Origin: Buddleja alternifolia
Lineage: Eukaryota > Streptophyta > Magnoliopsida > Lamiales > Scrophulariaceae
Direction: 5' to 3'
Assembly (NCBI GenBank): GCA_019426215.1
Contig: CM033393.1
Coordinates: forward strand, 49,230,645-49,294,644
DNA length: 64,000 nucleotides
This document shows, piece by piece, positions 1-10,894 of the stretch (position 1 is the first letter of the stretch; each line of letters opens with the position of its first letter). The translations under genes were made by a program, and so were the position numbers. Below the pieces are notes generated by a model. That model made no database searches. It was not told the origin of the DNA and saw nothing but the letters and a program-made list of their open reading frames with translations.

Positions 1-528
1 TCTACAAACTGCCTAGGTAAAGGGGTAGTCTGCTTAGTTCTTAAATTTCTTGCATTTTTTTTTAAAATTCAAATATTTTTTATTTTTCAAAAATATAAAA
101 GACAATTCAAAAATCTGGAAACATGAAAATAAATAAGAAAAAAAGTATAAAAATAAAAATTTTAAAAATACAAAAATTAGTAAAAAAAACTAAAAATTTC
201 CTTTTTTATTTTTCTAATTTATTTATTTTTGGATTTTTCAAATTTTTACTTTTGTCGTATTACTTTTTTATGAATTTTTTCGGAAATTTAGATGAATAAG
301 ATTTTTTTCAGAATTTTCTATTTTTTTTTCCTTTGACTTCTTTATAGAATTTTCAAAATTTTAAAGATTATTTCTGAATTTTTTTCATTCTTTTTGTGTT
401 TTTTTATCTCAAATTTGTTTTGAATCTTCAAATTTTTTTATTTTATTTTTTTAATTTTTGAAAAATTAAGAATATTTGAATTTTAAAAAAAATATTAAAA
501 AATACAAGAAACTTAAAAACTAAGTAGA
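1..528. other. AT-rich intergenic flank, no gene
   Basis: Very A/T-rich, low-complexity sequence made of short poly-A and poly-T runs, without a credible ORF. The first ~35 bases (ending GGGGTAGTCTGC) resemble the reverse complement of the sequence just after the LTR element (from 3184), so the LTR element may sit inside an older inverted-repeat sequence. Confidence 0.6.
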
Positions 529-1074
529 TGATATACCAAAATATGGTATTTAGCCCAAGAGTGAAATGTTATAGCATGTGAGGCCCAACACAAACCCAGA
601 AATCGGCCCATAATGGAAGATCCGCGTGTTTTTAAGTGATTCGGGTCGGGTCGTTCACCAGATACGAGTCAAGATCTTGACCGTTCATAGGCACCACGTG
701 GCATCATCGGTGCGACCCATTTATCGCTGTCAGATCCGTACAACACTTGCATCTATAAATACCCCCTCATAACACTTATTGAGGGGGGCTGGAGAATACT
801 CTCTCCAGTTTTAGCCTCGTATATTCACTAGTATGAGTCTATAGACTGAGAAGTACGTTCCTATATACATATAAATTTGGAAGTTAGAATCGTTCCTCGA
901 GTACGACCCTGACAATTCACATTAATATAGAACTACGTTGACTTGATCCTAATTAGGTACGTAGGTAGCTTAATTATCATTGAGTGCAGTCTATAATCTT
1001 CATTAGCATACTCGTGGTAGGGTTCGAATCCTTCAAGACTGATAGATTTGAGTCCCCGGATTTGAGTTAGATCA
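529..1074 (+). repeat. 5' LTR of the TRIM/LARD-like element
   Basis: 546 bp, TG...CA. It holds a G-box-like CCACGTGG (694-701), a TATA box (CTATAAATA, ~752-760) and, immediately downstream, a perfect 8-bp inverted repeat CCCCCTCA/TGAGGGGG (762-769 and 780-787) where transcription would start. Near the 3' end is GGTTCGAATCC (1021-1031), an exact match to the RNA polymerase III B-box consensus. Confidence 0.92.
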
Positions 1075-1076
1075 GT

Positions 1077-1094
1077 TGGCGCCGTCTGTGGGAA
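1077..1094 (+). other. Primer-binding site
   Basis: The sequence starts TGGCGCCGT two bases after the LTR end. That start is shared with the tRNA-Asp-type primer sites of many plant Ty3/Gypsy elements; the remainder (CTGTGGGAA) diverges from it. The tRNA assignment is therefore tentative. Confidence 0.7.
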
Positions 1095-1181
1095 GCTACT
1101 TTGAAGTTGCTGAGACTTGTTATTAGGAATGGAGGCTGGCAGTATGAAGACTCGTTCTGCCCTGCAAAAGAAATGGATCGT

Positions 1182-1525
1182 CAGACTCGTAATTACGAGC
1201 AGCCCATCAAATGAAAGGGATCGTCAGACTCGTAATTACGAGCAGCCCCGCAAAAGAAAGGGATCGTGAGACTCGTAATTACGAGCAGCCTAGCAAATGA
1301 AAAGGATTGTCAGACTCGTAATTACGAGCAGCCTAGCAAATGAGAGGGATTGTCAGACTCGTAATTACGAGCAGCCCATCAAATGTAAGGGATCGTCAGA
1401 CTCGTAATTACGAGCAGCCCCGCAAAAGAAAGGGATTGTCAGACTCGTAATTACGAGCAACCCATCAAATGAAAGAGATTGTCAGACTTGTAATTACAAA
1501 CAACCTAGCAAAACCACCCAAAGAA
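1182..1525 (+). repeat. 43-bp tandem array, 8 units, palindromic core
   Basis: Units begin at 1182, 1225, 1268, 1311, 1354, 1397, 1440 and 1483, an exact 43-bp spacing. Each carries the 14-bp palindrome CTCGTAATTACGAG followed by CAGCC and a variable A-rich linker. In the last unit the core reads TTGTAATTACAA, so both halves changed together and the palindrome is kept. Confidence 0.95.
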
Positions 1526-1579
1526 AGCAATCGCCGTAAATTCGTATAGAAGATAGAATCAAATGAACGAGCTCAGACT

Positions 1580-2510
1580 AACTCTAGGGTCGTACGTCGT
1601 GAACGACCCAAGATAGGTGATCTTAGAAAGATCACATTTTTAGACCCTGGAGTCATACGCGTGAACGACTCTAGAAGGATGATCTTAGAAAGATCACATT
1701 TTCAACTCCTTCTTCTAATTAGACTCTAACCCTGGAGTCATACGCGTGAACGACTCTAGAAGGATGATCTTAGAAAGATCACATTTTCAACTCCTTCGTC
1801 TAATTAGACTCTAACCCTGGAGTCATACGCGTGAACGACTCTAGAAGGACGATCTTCGAAAGATCACATTTTCAACTCTTTAGTCTAATTAGACTTTAAA
1901 CCTGGAGTCATACGCGTGAATGACTCTAGAAGGACGATCTTAGAAAGATCACATTTTCAACTCCTTCGTCTAATTAGACTCTAACCCTGGAGTCGTACGT
2001 GTGAACGACTCTAGAAAGATGATCTTAGAAAGATCACATTTTCAACTCCTTCTTCTAATTAGACTCTAAACCTCGAGTCGTACGTGTGAACGACTCTTGA
2101 AAGATGATCTTAGAAAGATCACATTTTCAACTCTTTCGTCTAATTATACTCTAACCCTCGAGTCATACGCGTGAACGACTCTAGAAAGATGATCTTAGAA
2201 AGATCACATTTTCAACTCCTTCTTCTAATTAGACTCTAACCCTCGAGTCGTACGCGTGAACGACTCTAGAAAGATGATCTTAGAAAGATCACATTTTCAA
2301 CTCTTTAGTCTAATTAGACTCTAACTTTTGAGTCGTACGTCGTGAACGACCCAAGATAGATGATTTTAGAGAGATCACATTTTCAACTCCTTAGTCTAAT
2401 TAGACTCTAACCCTGGAGTCATACGCGTGAACGACTCTAGAAGGACTATCTTAGAAAGATCACATTTTCAACTCTTTAGTCTAATTCGACTTTAAACTTT
2501 GATGTGAAAC
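1580..2510 (+). repeat. 85-bp tandem array, 11 units with stem-loops
   Basis: Copies of GAGTCRTACGCGTGAACGACTC start at about 1587, 1650, 1735, 1820, 1905, 1990, 2075, 2160, 2245, 2330 and 2416. Spacing is 85 bp, with one 63-bp and one 86-bp interval. Each unit has three self-complementary blocks: GAGTCGT/ACGACTC, GATCTT/AAGATC and TCTAATTAGA. Some unit-specific changes in the first block are matched on the opposite arm (GGGTCGT with ACGACCC in unit 1, GAGTCAT with ATGACTC in unit 5). Confidence 0.95.
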
Positions 2511-2637
2511 ACAGATCATATTTGTAATATCGCTATTTAGTGAAAAATTCAAATTTACTTTTGACTTTTACTTCCTCAGTAGTAAATTTAAAGTCATAAA
2601 TGTCTCCTCTTTAATACTGATGAAGTCGGGGACTTAA

Positions 2638-3183
2638 TGATATACCAAAATATGGTATTTAGCCCAAGAGTGAAATGTTATAGCATGTGAGGCCCAACAC
2701 AAACCCAGAAATCGGCCCATAATGGAAGATCCGCGTGTTTTTAAGTGATTCGGGTCGGGTCGTTCACCAGATAAGAGTCAAGATCCTGACCGTTCATAGG
2801 CACCACGTGGCATCATCGGTGCGACCCATTTATCGCTGTCAGATCCGTACAACACTTGCATCTATAAATACCCCCTCATAACACTTATTGAGGGGGGCTG
2901 GAGAATACTCTCTCCAGTTTTAGCCTCGTATATTCACTAGTACGAGTCTATAGACTGAGAAGTACGTTCCTATATACATATAAATTTGGAAGTTAGAATC
3001 GTTCCTCGAGTACGACCCTGATAATTCACATTAATATAGAACTACGTTGACTTGATCCTAATTAGGTACGTAGATAACTTAATTATCATTGAGTGCAGTC
3101 TATAATCTTCATTAGCATACTCGTGGTAGGGTTCGAATCCTTCCAAACTGATAGATTTGAGTCCCCGGATTTGAGTTAGATCA
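2638..3183 (+). repeat. 3' LTR of the TRIM/LARD-like element
   Basis: The same length (546 bp) as the 5' LTR, with about eight substitutions. The TATA box, the adjacent hairpin and the B-box-like GGTTCGAATCC (3130-3140) are all preserved. Confidence 0.92.
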
Positions 3184-3300
3184 GTAGACTACCCCTCACC
3201 TATACGGCTTGTAGCACTTTACCCCCTGTGTGCTATTTGAATTTGACCGAGGGGGTTAAGTGCACATTTATGATAGGTGAGGGTGTCGAGTACTTCTCAA
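3184..3300. repeat. Imperfect inverted repeat, ~45-bp arms
   Basis: The reverse complement of the segment GTAGACTACCCCTCACC... matches the segment ending TGATAGGTGAGGGTGTCGAG about 60 bp downstream. Both contain GGGGGT(T/A)AAGTGC. It is probably the end of an old MITE-like dispersed repeat. Confidence 0.45.
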
Positions 3301-3374
3301 TAAGTGAGGGAACAACGTGCACATCACCCTATAAATTAGGGGGCTGTCCGCATTTATCCCTTAATCTTTTAAGT

Positions 3375-3605
3375 GATCAAACTACCTTTTAATAAATGTA
3401 CTGCTAAAGGAAGTTGATGCATATTTAATATATTTCTACTGTTGCCATATATAGATTTAAGTATGACAATCATATATCGAGTAGTATTTACTTTATATCA
3501 CTTACTTTATATACGTAGTATGAACTATACTGAAAGGAAAATATAAAGAAATAAAACAAAAACTAGGGTTTGCCATTTCCAAAGCTCTTGCAAATTAAAT
3601 GTAGG
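3375..3605 (+). repeat. Segmental duplication, copy A (uninterrupted)
   Basis: The order is TTTAATAAATGTACTGCTAAA, TGTTGC, GATTTAAGTATGAC, TATTTACTTTATAT, CTAGGGTTTG and GCTCTTG. The same order recurs downstream (from ~4008) with two transposable elements inserted. This copy is therefore the empty site for both. Confidence 0.7.
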
Positions 3606-4088
3606 TCGTAAATGGGGTAATTCTATACCAAATCGAGTTCAATGATCATCTATACAATTTGGTCACATGAGTGGGGCATGTTCTAATCTCCAACATATAC
3701 GAGGCTTGGATCGAACATGGTCCAATTGGGCCCTGTTGAAATACAATCACGTGAGAATTATATCTTGTTTGGTCAGTACTATCCCAGAGGCCGTATTTTT
3801 ACTTTATATATAGCCTGGGTATTATGATATTCATGCATGGGCCATACGACGTCACATCATTCGCCCTTCCGGTACTACATATAGCCTATAAGGTGGCTCT
3901 TGGTGCGTATTGAACGTTTTAAAATAAAGTGGGACAACATGAAATGAATAGCATCAAATATACAAACCATGCTTCTTATGCCAAGTAAAAAGATAGATGG
4001 CGCTAACTACCCTTTAATAAATGTACTGCTAAATGAAGTTAATGTTCATACGTACATATTTAATATAGTTCTGTTGTTGCTACTGATT

Positions 4089-4522
4089 CACTACAATAAA
4101 AAATAATATTAGTACAAAATTTGAAATGATAATACTAAAATTTGTCATTAGGTGTACATTATTAGTGACAATAATTCTTATTTTGTCACAATAAAAAATT
4201 TTAGTAACAATAATTTTTTTTAAGTTGTCACTATTGACATTTAGTGACACCTGTATAGTAACAACATAAAAAGAATGACAATTATAATTGTTGTCACTAA
4301 GTTGTTATTAAAGGTGTGTCATTAATTGTCTATAGTGACAACATTTTTCTTGTCACTAATTATGAAAAGTGACAATTTCTATACAACTCTTATCACTATT
4401 TATACATGTAAAACCTATTGTTATGACAAAACAAAACTTCTTATCATTAAAAATTTATGCTTAGTGATAATTTTACATTATCACTTGTCATTTTATCACT
4501 AATGTATTTTTTTTTTTTAGTG
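4089..4522. mobile_element. CACTA-like MITE
   Basis: 434 bp, beginning CACTACAATAAAAAA and ending in a T-run followed by TAGTG, i.e. CACTA at both ends. It is flanked by the 3-bp duplication ATT (4086-4088 and 4523-4525), as expected for the CACTA superfamily. The empty site in copy A has a single GATTTAAG. The interior is AT-rich with repeated TTAGTGACA-like words and no ORF. Confidence 0.8.
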
Positions 4523-4581
4523 ATTTAAGCATGACTTTGATATATCTAATACTATTTACTTTATATATGTATATATATATA

Positions 4582-4914
4582 GGGTTAATTACATTAACTA
4601 GCCTACCCCCACCCCACAATAAAACCTTACATTGACCCCCCTTTGACTAACGTCCATCAGTCAAGCGAAGTGTAAAATGTCAATCTTAACATTGTTCAAG
4701 AAAAGAAATAATTAAAAAAAGTTTAATTACATTAACACCCTCACTATTTTGTGTAATTACAATGCAACCCACTTTGTTAGATTATATAGCAGACACCCTT
4801 CTCTTATAATAAAATCTTACATCCACCCCTTCGACTAACTTCCCTTACATTTTAAAAGAAAAAAATATTTTTTCATAATTAACTTTTAAAATTTTCTTTT
4901 TTTATTGTAACCTT

Positions 4915-4948
<34 letters not shown>

Positions 4949-5350
4949 TTATTTTCTTTCAGCTTATGTTAATTTACAAATTGTTTTTATATTTTTTGGC
5001 AACTTTCTAATTTAGATTTATTTGCTTTAAATTATGATATTGCTCCTAAAATACATCAAAACTCAGTATTTTTTTTTCCTAAAAAATATTCAAATTAGCA
5101 TAAGTCCGAATTTGAGACACATTCAAAATTACAATTACATCCTCCTTAATATAAAAAATTACATTCAACCCCTCAAGGGCAATATTAGAATTCTAGAAAA
5201 TATGTTTTGATGATATAGCAAATTCCGTTGATATTCTAACAGAATGAGACGATTGTAAGGTTTTTATTAGAAGAGGGGGTTATGCGCTCAAAATAAGCAA
5301 ACTGTATTGTAATTACACTAAATAAGAAGGATAATTAGTGTAATTAACCC
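4582..5350. mobile_element. TIR element, GGGTTAATTACA ends
   Basis: 769 bp. The left end is GGGTTAATTACATTAA and the right end is TAGTGTAATTAACCC, so the termini are inverted. It sits in a (TA)n tract, which hides any target duplication. Internal repeats of TAATTACA-type words suggest nesting. No transposase is visible. Confidence 0.65.
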
Positions 5351-5384
<34 letters not shown>

Positions 5385-5559
5385 ACACTTATGAAACTTA
5401 CATACATTTATGTATCATTTACTTAATATGTATGATTTAAACCAAAAATAATAAAAAAAATAAAACTAATCTAGGGTTTGTTTATTTCTAAGGCTCTTGA
5501 AAATGAACCACAAAAAGATTTCGGAAGTCCAAACACAATTACCCTCCTCCCCTCTAGAC

Positions 5560-5588
5560 CAGAGACGGAGCCGGGGGGGTTGGAGGGT

Positions 5589-5619
<31 letters not shown>

Positions 5620-5943
5620 TTAATTTTAAAAAGTCATTTTTTTACCTTACAAAATTTTTGATATTTGAATTTGCCCCCTCTCAAAACCGAAAAAAATTAC
5701 GCTTTCTCCCTTTGTTTTGAGTTCGCCCCCTCCAAACCCAAAATCCTGACTATCATGAAAGAGATATTAGAGTATAAAGTATGTAAAAAGTTGTAATTGA
5801 ACCTAGTTCCTTATTATGTTTTCCCCAATAAATATAGCGTAGCGTTACGTACCTCGGGGGGCTTGCATCCTTCGTCTATTTGGCAAAAAAAGAATTGTAC
5901 AACAATCTCACCCCCCTCAATAAAATTACTGGCTCCGTCCCTG
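5560..5943. mobile_element. hAT-type MITE
   Basis: 384 bp with termini CAGAGACGGAGCC and (complement) CAGGGACGGAGCC. It is flanked by a perfect 8-bp duplication CTCTAGAC (5552-5559 and 5944-5951), the hallmark of hAT elements. A long poly-C run is near the left end. No ORF of its own is convincing. Confidence 0.88.
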
Positions 5944-5951
5944 CTCTAGAC

Positions 5952-7628
5952 TTTAGTTCACTATTTTGAAATTAAAAGGTTCAAGGTTCTTATCGTATAT
6001 GAAACTTATAGATCTCTTCATACAAATTATAGATTTGCGATTCGAAGTATTATTTCTTTTAGATATTTCATATGGTTCCATATCCATAACAAGTTAATCC
6101 TACGTGAAAAAAAAAAAAAAAAACTAATTATTCGTCGTAAATGCCACCTGAGAAGAGAGCATCCGTTTGTTTAGAGGTCTTTTTGCCACTTTAGTGCGCC
6201 TCCTAGCAAGTTAAAAAAGAACATAAGAAATTAAAAAGTACAGCTCAGATTTCATAAGTCCTGTCTTGTGTGGTTTAAGCTAATATCAACAAGTTTAAAG
6301 CAGCTAAAACATTAAAAGGAAAAGATGGGGTGATTCTATGCCAGACTGGGTCCAACAGCGCCGGTACACCATACACCATTGGATGAAAGGACAAGATAGT
6401 AAAAATCACTCAATACACTTGCATCCAATGTGTTGAATAGACCGGCTTCTTTGGACTTGGTCTATTCTAGAATTTCCAAAAGATGGACGAGTATACTCAT
6501 CTTAAACATAAATTTTGATTATGAACCAAGTTTCAACATCTGCGTAAGGCAATGGTAATGCAACATTTCCATCATCTGCAAAGGAGGAAAAATAATATTT
6601 ATGGCTGAAAAACACTTAAAATGAATTGCATGATCAATAAAAAAGGGAAAAAACCGAGATTTTACGTACCATTTTTACGTTTGTGTAGCTAACGTTATCA
6701 TCATCTCCAACATTTCATTCTGAAGTTAAAATTAACTTGTACCATCATCAAAAAATCTAGCATGAGAGAAACCAGGCAGAGATATAGCCAAAAATAACTT
6801 GCCGGTCCAATATTACATACACCCTTAATCAACTCACCGGCAAGTCATCCTTGGCTGTACTTCATAACCTAATTTCCTCATGCAAGACTTGAGATGATAT
6901 AATTGTTAAAAAAGTAACCCTTATGACTAAACTCCCAACCAATCCAAAGAGAGAATTCTGTGTCCTAAACAAACACCAAATGATTGAAATGAAAATTTCC
7001 GGAAATAAAGAAACACAACATTCCTTGCTGCATGGACAACATTTGAAGAAAGAGGCATTGTCTGAATAGGAAACCTATATATATATATATATATGCAGCA
7101 GAATGGAGAAGCCCAATTGGATGAAGGGAACTAAAATCATGAAAAAAGAATGGGGGTTTGAAGCTAAGGGATATCTTTGCATTCTTTAATAAATAAAGAC
7201 AGTGTTAGCTTGAAATGGCAAGCTTTGGTCATAAATGCGGCAGAGTATTCTACAGATGGGTATTGCCCATTGGGGAAATAGTTAAAAAAGTAGGTCATTT
7301 TAAGTGAATTCATAGGGTTAGATTTGACAGTGCATAGATTTCCAATGAAGTAAATTCAGCGAAACGGCCATTAAGGCACTGCAGGATAAGGTCTTCTTTA
7401 TGCATACTTTGTGGCTTCAAGGACACGAAGTTAGGTGGGATGAAATTTACGTCATTTGGCCATCCGGATCCGGACTCAAAATCTGGATCTTTGTACATGA
7501 TGTACATTGGTGAAATGGGTTTCGGATCCGGTATACATATTTCGAAGCAAATACAGCCCATGAATATTCAGCTTGGATTAGAAGGTTGGTGTTTCTCATT
7601 CTCCAAGAGTGCTCATATGAAATACTGT

Positions 7629-7668
<40 letters not shown>

Positions 7669-8460
7669 GCATATATATAGACACACGCAAGCAAATGTAG
7701 TATTTGATATCCGTTAGAAGCTTGTATTATAGATTGGATTCTGCGGTGATATTGGATAATTTCAGATCTATGTTCCTAATATTCCAACTCTATCCAAATC
7801 CTTATCGTGACGAACCAACTTATTGGATACAGTCATATTGGACTCCACCGGAATTATCCGATAATGTTATATCGCTCTTATAAGACATAGTAAGGAACTA
7901 AAACGAGATTCTTATTTTCGCAATAGTTGTTACTGGTGCAGGATGCAGCACATGATACCTAGTCAAATGTCTTCCACTGTACAAATAATTTACTTTTTCT
8001 TGGTATAAGCAACTTAAATTATAAACCATATTGTTGTTAGAATCTATCAAATGTATCAAAGGGGTTTTGGCAAAATTAAATGATTGTCGGCAAAAGCGGT
8101 AATAATTAGAATTGAGAGAAAAATCAAAAATGAATAATGTTTGCAAACATAAGTAAAAAATGGAAAGAATTTGCTCATGATTGTCGGCAAAACAAATTGA
8201 TAAATATATTTAAAATAGAACTATTTTAATTACATTAATACCATAATCATATTTACACACCCTTAATTAAGAGATTTAAAATCACAAGTTAGATCTACAA
8301 ACACTCTCAATTAAATTATTTAAGCATAAGTTTTATTTCAAAAGTTCGCACACACTCCTTAAAGGTCCAAGTTTCATTTAAAAAGCCTTAACTGCTTGGT
8401 CAGAGGATATCAATCACAGTACAGGTTCATGTTTGTTTTAGCATTTTCTCAATCGCTCCT
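5952..8460. other. Intergenic, no gene recognised
   Basis: AT-rich DNA with simple repeats and only short unconvincing ORFs. A dispersed-repeat motif (TTCTATGCCAGACTGGGTCCAA, near 6330) is related to others near 3620, 17450 and 63220. Confidence 0.5.
7630..7662. repeat. (AT)n microsatellite
   Basis: An uninterrupted run of alternating A and T. Confidence 0.95.
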
Positions 8461-8461
8461 T

Positions 8462-8464
<3 letters not shown>

Positions 8465-8492
<28 letters not shown>
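8465..8492. repeat. (CT)n microsatellite
   Basis: An uninterrupted CT dinucleotide run. Confidence 0.95.
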
Positions 8493-8496
<4 letters not shown>

Positions 8497-10894
8497 AAAG
8501 GGCTACTCCGCTGCATGTTTAAAACTAAAAAGGATATAATAAGTTGTCCAAGTCACGGGAATTACGTTTGGATGGAAGAATTTGCCGTTGCTGTAAGGCA
8601 TTTTTAAGGGAACTTAAATTACTCCAAATTAGGCGCTTAAATTCCACCATATTAATTGACAAGATAACACAAAATGTGCCAAGGGAGTTGAGATTTACAG
8701 CAATTTCAAATTACCAAATGCGAGAACACTAGGAACCATCAATTGGAAAGCAAATTCTTAAGAAGCCACACCCCATATCGAAATGGTAATACAAGAAGAA
8801 ACATGAATTACTCCTTGAGTTGATTATAGTCCACAAATCACAAAATACTTACAAAGTCAGCCGAGAAAATTCTCCTTGCACCTCTTTTCAAGTAGAATTT
8901 TGTATATTAACCCTCTCATACACCAAAACGTGTAAAATCCTATAAAAAAAATTACTGGTTCCAAACAACTGTGATTTATGTCATTTCTCCAAAAGAGAAG
9001 AGGAAGAGAGGGGGGCAACAACATTACAAAACATGGCAATATAGAATAAAAACACGCTCACTTGCAATGTAGTATGACGTTGATGACATAAAAAAGCTAA
9101 GAGTGTTATTGATGTATTTGTATCCACACATATCAATATATACACATTATTTCATTACATGATATTGTTTATTATAACGTGCTAACAGCCCTAGATGGCT
9201 CAAGCATATTATTATTCACGGCTAAATGTAACAACTACCAAGTCATACACTTAAAATGTTATGAAGGAAGACACAAGCAAACAACACAGTCAAAAAGTCA
9301 CTGATCTAATCTCACTATCCATCATCTCAAGCAAACTATCAACTTAAGATAACTATATATCAAAGGAAACACACGATTGCAACATTCATGAATGTGTGAC
9401 CCTCCAGAGTAAGCACAAACTCAAATATAGTGAACAATCTATATTCCCACAAATTGGAGGCATATCCATGCAACACACATGCAAGAATGAATGCTCAGAC
9501 TGCGGGCACATGGAAAAAGTGGGTGGCTGTATAAAACACAATCGAGAAACCATGCAGATACACACAGCTCTTAGACATGCAGAATGCAGACCAATGAGTG
9601 TGACACCTACCATGGATTTGCACCATTATTGTGGGCTTGTGGCATAGGTCTTGCCTCAAAAATTGTAACCGGCAGGTATACTACTAAGAAAGCCAAAAAA
9701 TATGATGCATTCAAAATTTAAGAAGAAATTACCTGTTGCCATGACAGATTACTGGATTCCGTTAAACCTAAAAGGCAGGCATGTATGTTTAAGCAATTAA
9801 AAACCGTTACTGAAGCCACTTATTGCCACAAAAACATAAACGACTTATAATGATATAAACCTACCAACAGATCCAGAGACAGTTTTCTCCTACTGTTGAT
9901 CCCACTGAGAACACCATCAAAAGTAACTGCCACAAAAAGCCCATCGAATTTTATATTGCAAGACTATCACCAGAACATGACTCGATGCTGGCAAGACCAA
10001 CCAATCTGGTCCCTGGTCTGAATCTGAGATCCGCAGCCACAGCAAAATTTACCTCTTCTGGAAGTCAAGTCTTGAGAATAATATCGATCAAAGAAGCATC
10101 GTCACACTGATTCACTGTTTGATGTTTAATCACATAAGAAAAAAATGAAATAATGATAATAATAACAATGACAAATGTGATAAGTCTTTTAGTAGTTCAA
10201 GTGAAAAATCAAGTAGTTTTCAAACTGAATAAATATTAGGAAAACCATAGCAACTTATGCTCAAGGGCTTAGTTTCAGCAGTATAACCAAAATGCAAACA
10301 CTCAATAAACTGTGACATGAACGTCAATACACAAGCAGTAATAACTCCATACAGGGAAAAACAAAGAAAAACATAAATCACATAAGATACAGCTGAGAAC
10401 TAAATAATGAAGTCAATCCGATACATTTGTTGGAGTAGTAAATGGATAAAGGCAGCAGGTTCTTGGGAGCTCTACAGATTAAGCTTGGTGATATATGGTA
10501 TCAGGACATGGCATAATCAATAGGTAAGATCTTCAGATATTGGTCCTCTTAAATAAAAGCATCAAGGTGGGGCCATCAGTTTTTCCAAACCCTGTATCAT
10601 CTGGTCTTCTGATTTAGGCAGTTGGCTTCATCAAAATAGGCGAGAGGCTAGCTTCAGGCTTCAGATATCTCAGCTGTTATGTCGGGAAGGGAAAGGAGAC
10701 AGAGGTAAAAGAATAGCATCAGTCATATTGGGTTATAGGTAAGGCAATCACAGCAAATTGTCAAAAACTTAGTATGAGCTGGTATTCGCAAATTGAGTTA
10801 AGCAGCTATGATCTTGTTGGAAAGTAAGGATTTAAATGAAGACATGATGTATAAATTGGTGTCATGGGCTACCTGTGATCTTAAATAAAAAGCT
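8493..10894. other. Downstream of the KH gene; 3' UTR plus intergenic
   Basis: No coding region was recognised. The part adjacent to 10894 must contain the 3' UTR and poly(A) site of the KH-protein gene (minus strand), but its limit cannot be fixed by eye. Confidence 0.45.

Larger units (their letters stand above)
529..3183 (+). mobile_element. Non-autonomous LTR retrotransposon (TRIM/LARD-like), complete
   Basis: The element is 2655 bp with two 546-bp LTRs (529-1074 and 2638-3183), each beginning TG and ending CA. It is flanked by a perfect 5-bp target duplication GTAGA (524-528 and 3184-3188). A primer-binding site beginning TGGCGCCGT follows the left LTR and a purine-rich tract (GTCGGGGA) lies just before the right LTR. 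I count about eight differences between the LTRs (~98.5% identity), so the insertion is fairly recent. The interior has no gag or pol ORF. Instead it is mostly two tandem arrays, of 43-bp and 85-bp units. Mobilisation must depend on proteins from another element. It is longer than a typical TRIM and shorter than a typical LARD. Confidence 0.93.
4008..5520 (+). repeat. Segmental duplication, copy B, split by two TIR elements
   Basis: The fragments 4008-4088, 4523-4581 and ~5351-5520 together match copy A. The breaks fall exactly at the ends of the CACTA-like element and of the GGGTTAATTACA-ended element. Confidence 0.65.

Noticed and set aside
1182..1525. CRISPR array
   Set aside because: Repeats and linkers are both conserved, there are no unique spacers, and the genome is a plant nuclear one inside an LTR element.
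7440..7700. 86- and 79-codon ORFs overlapping the (AT)n microsatellite
   Set aside because: Much of their length is encoded by the simple repeat (YIYIYI), with frames open on both strands.
9396..9647. 83-codon plus-strand ORF
   Set aside because: No recognisable domain, no supporting context, and an overlapping antisense frame of similar length; chance ORF.
9841..9904. Alternative last exon of the KH gene starting at 9904
   Set aside because: It gives GINSRRK..., but the exon at 10949-10895 is closer, keeps phase and ends in a family-like RGRNYDY tail.
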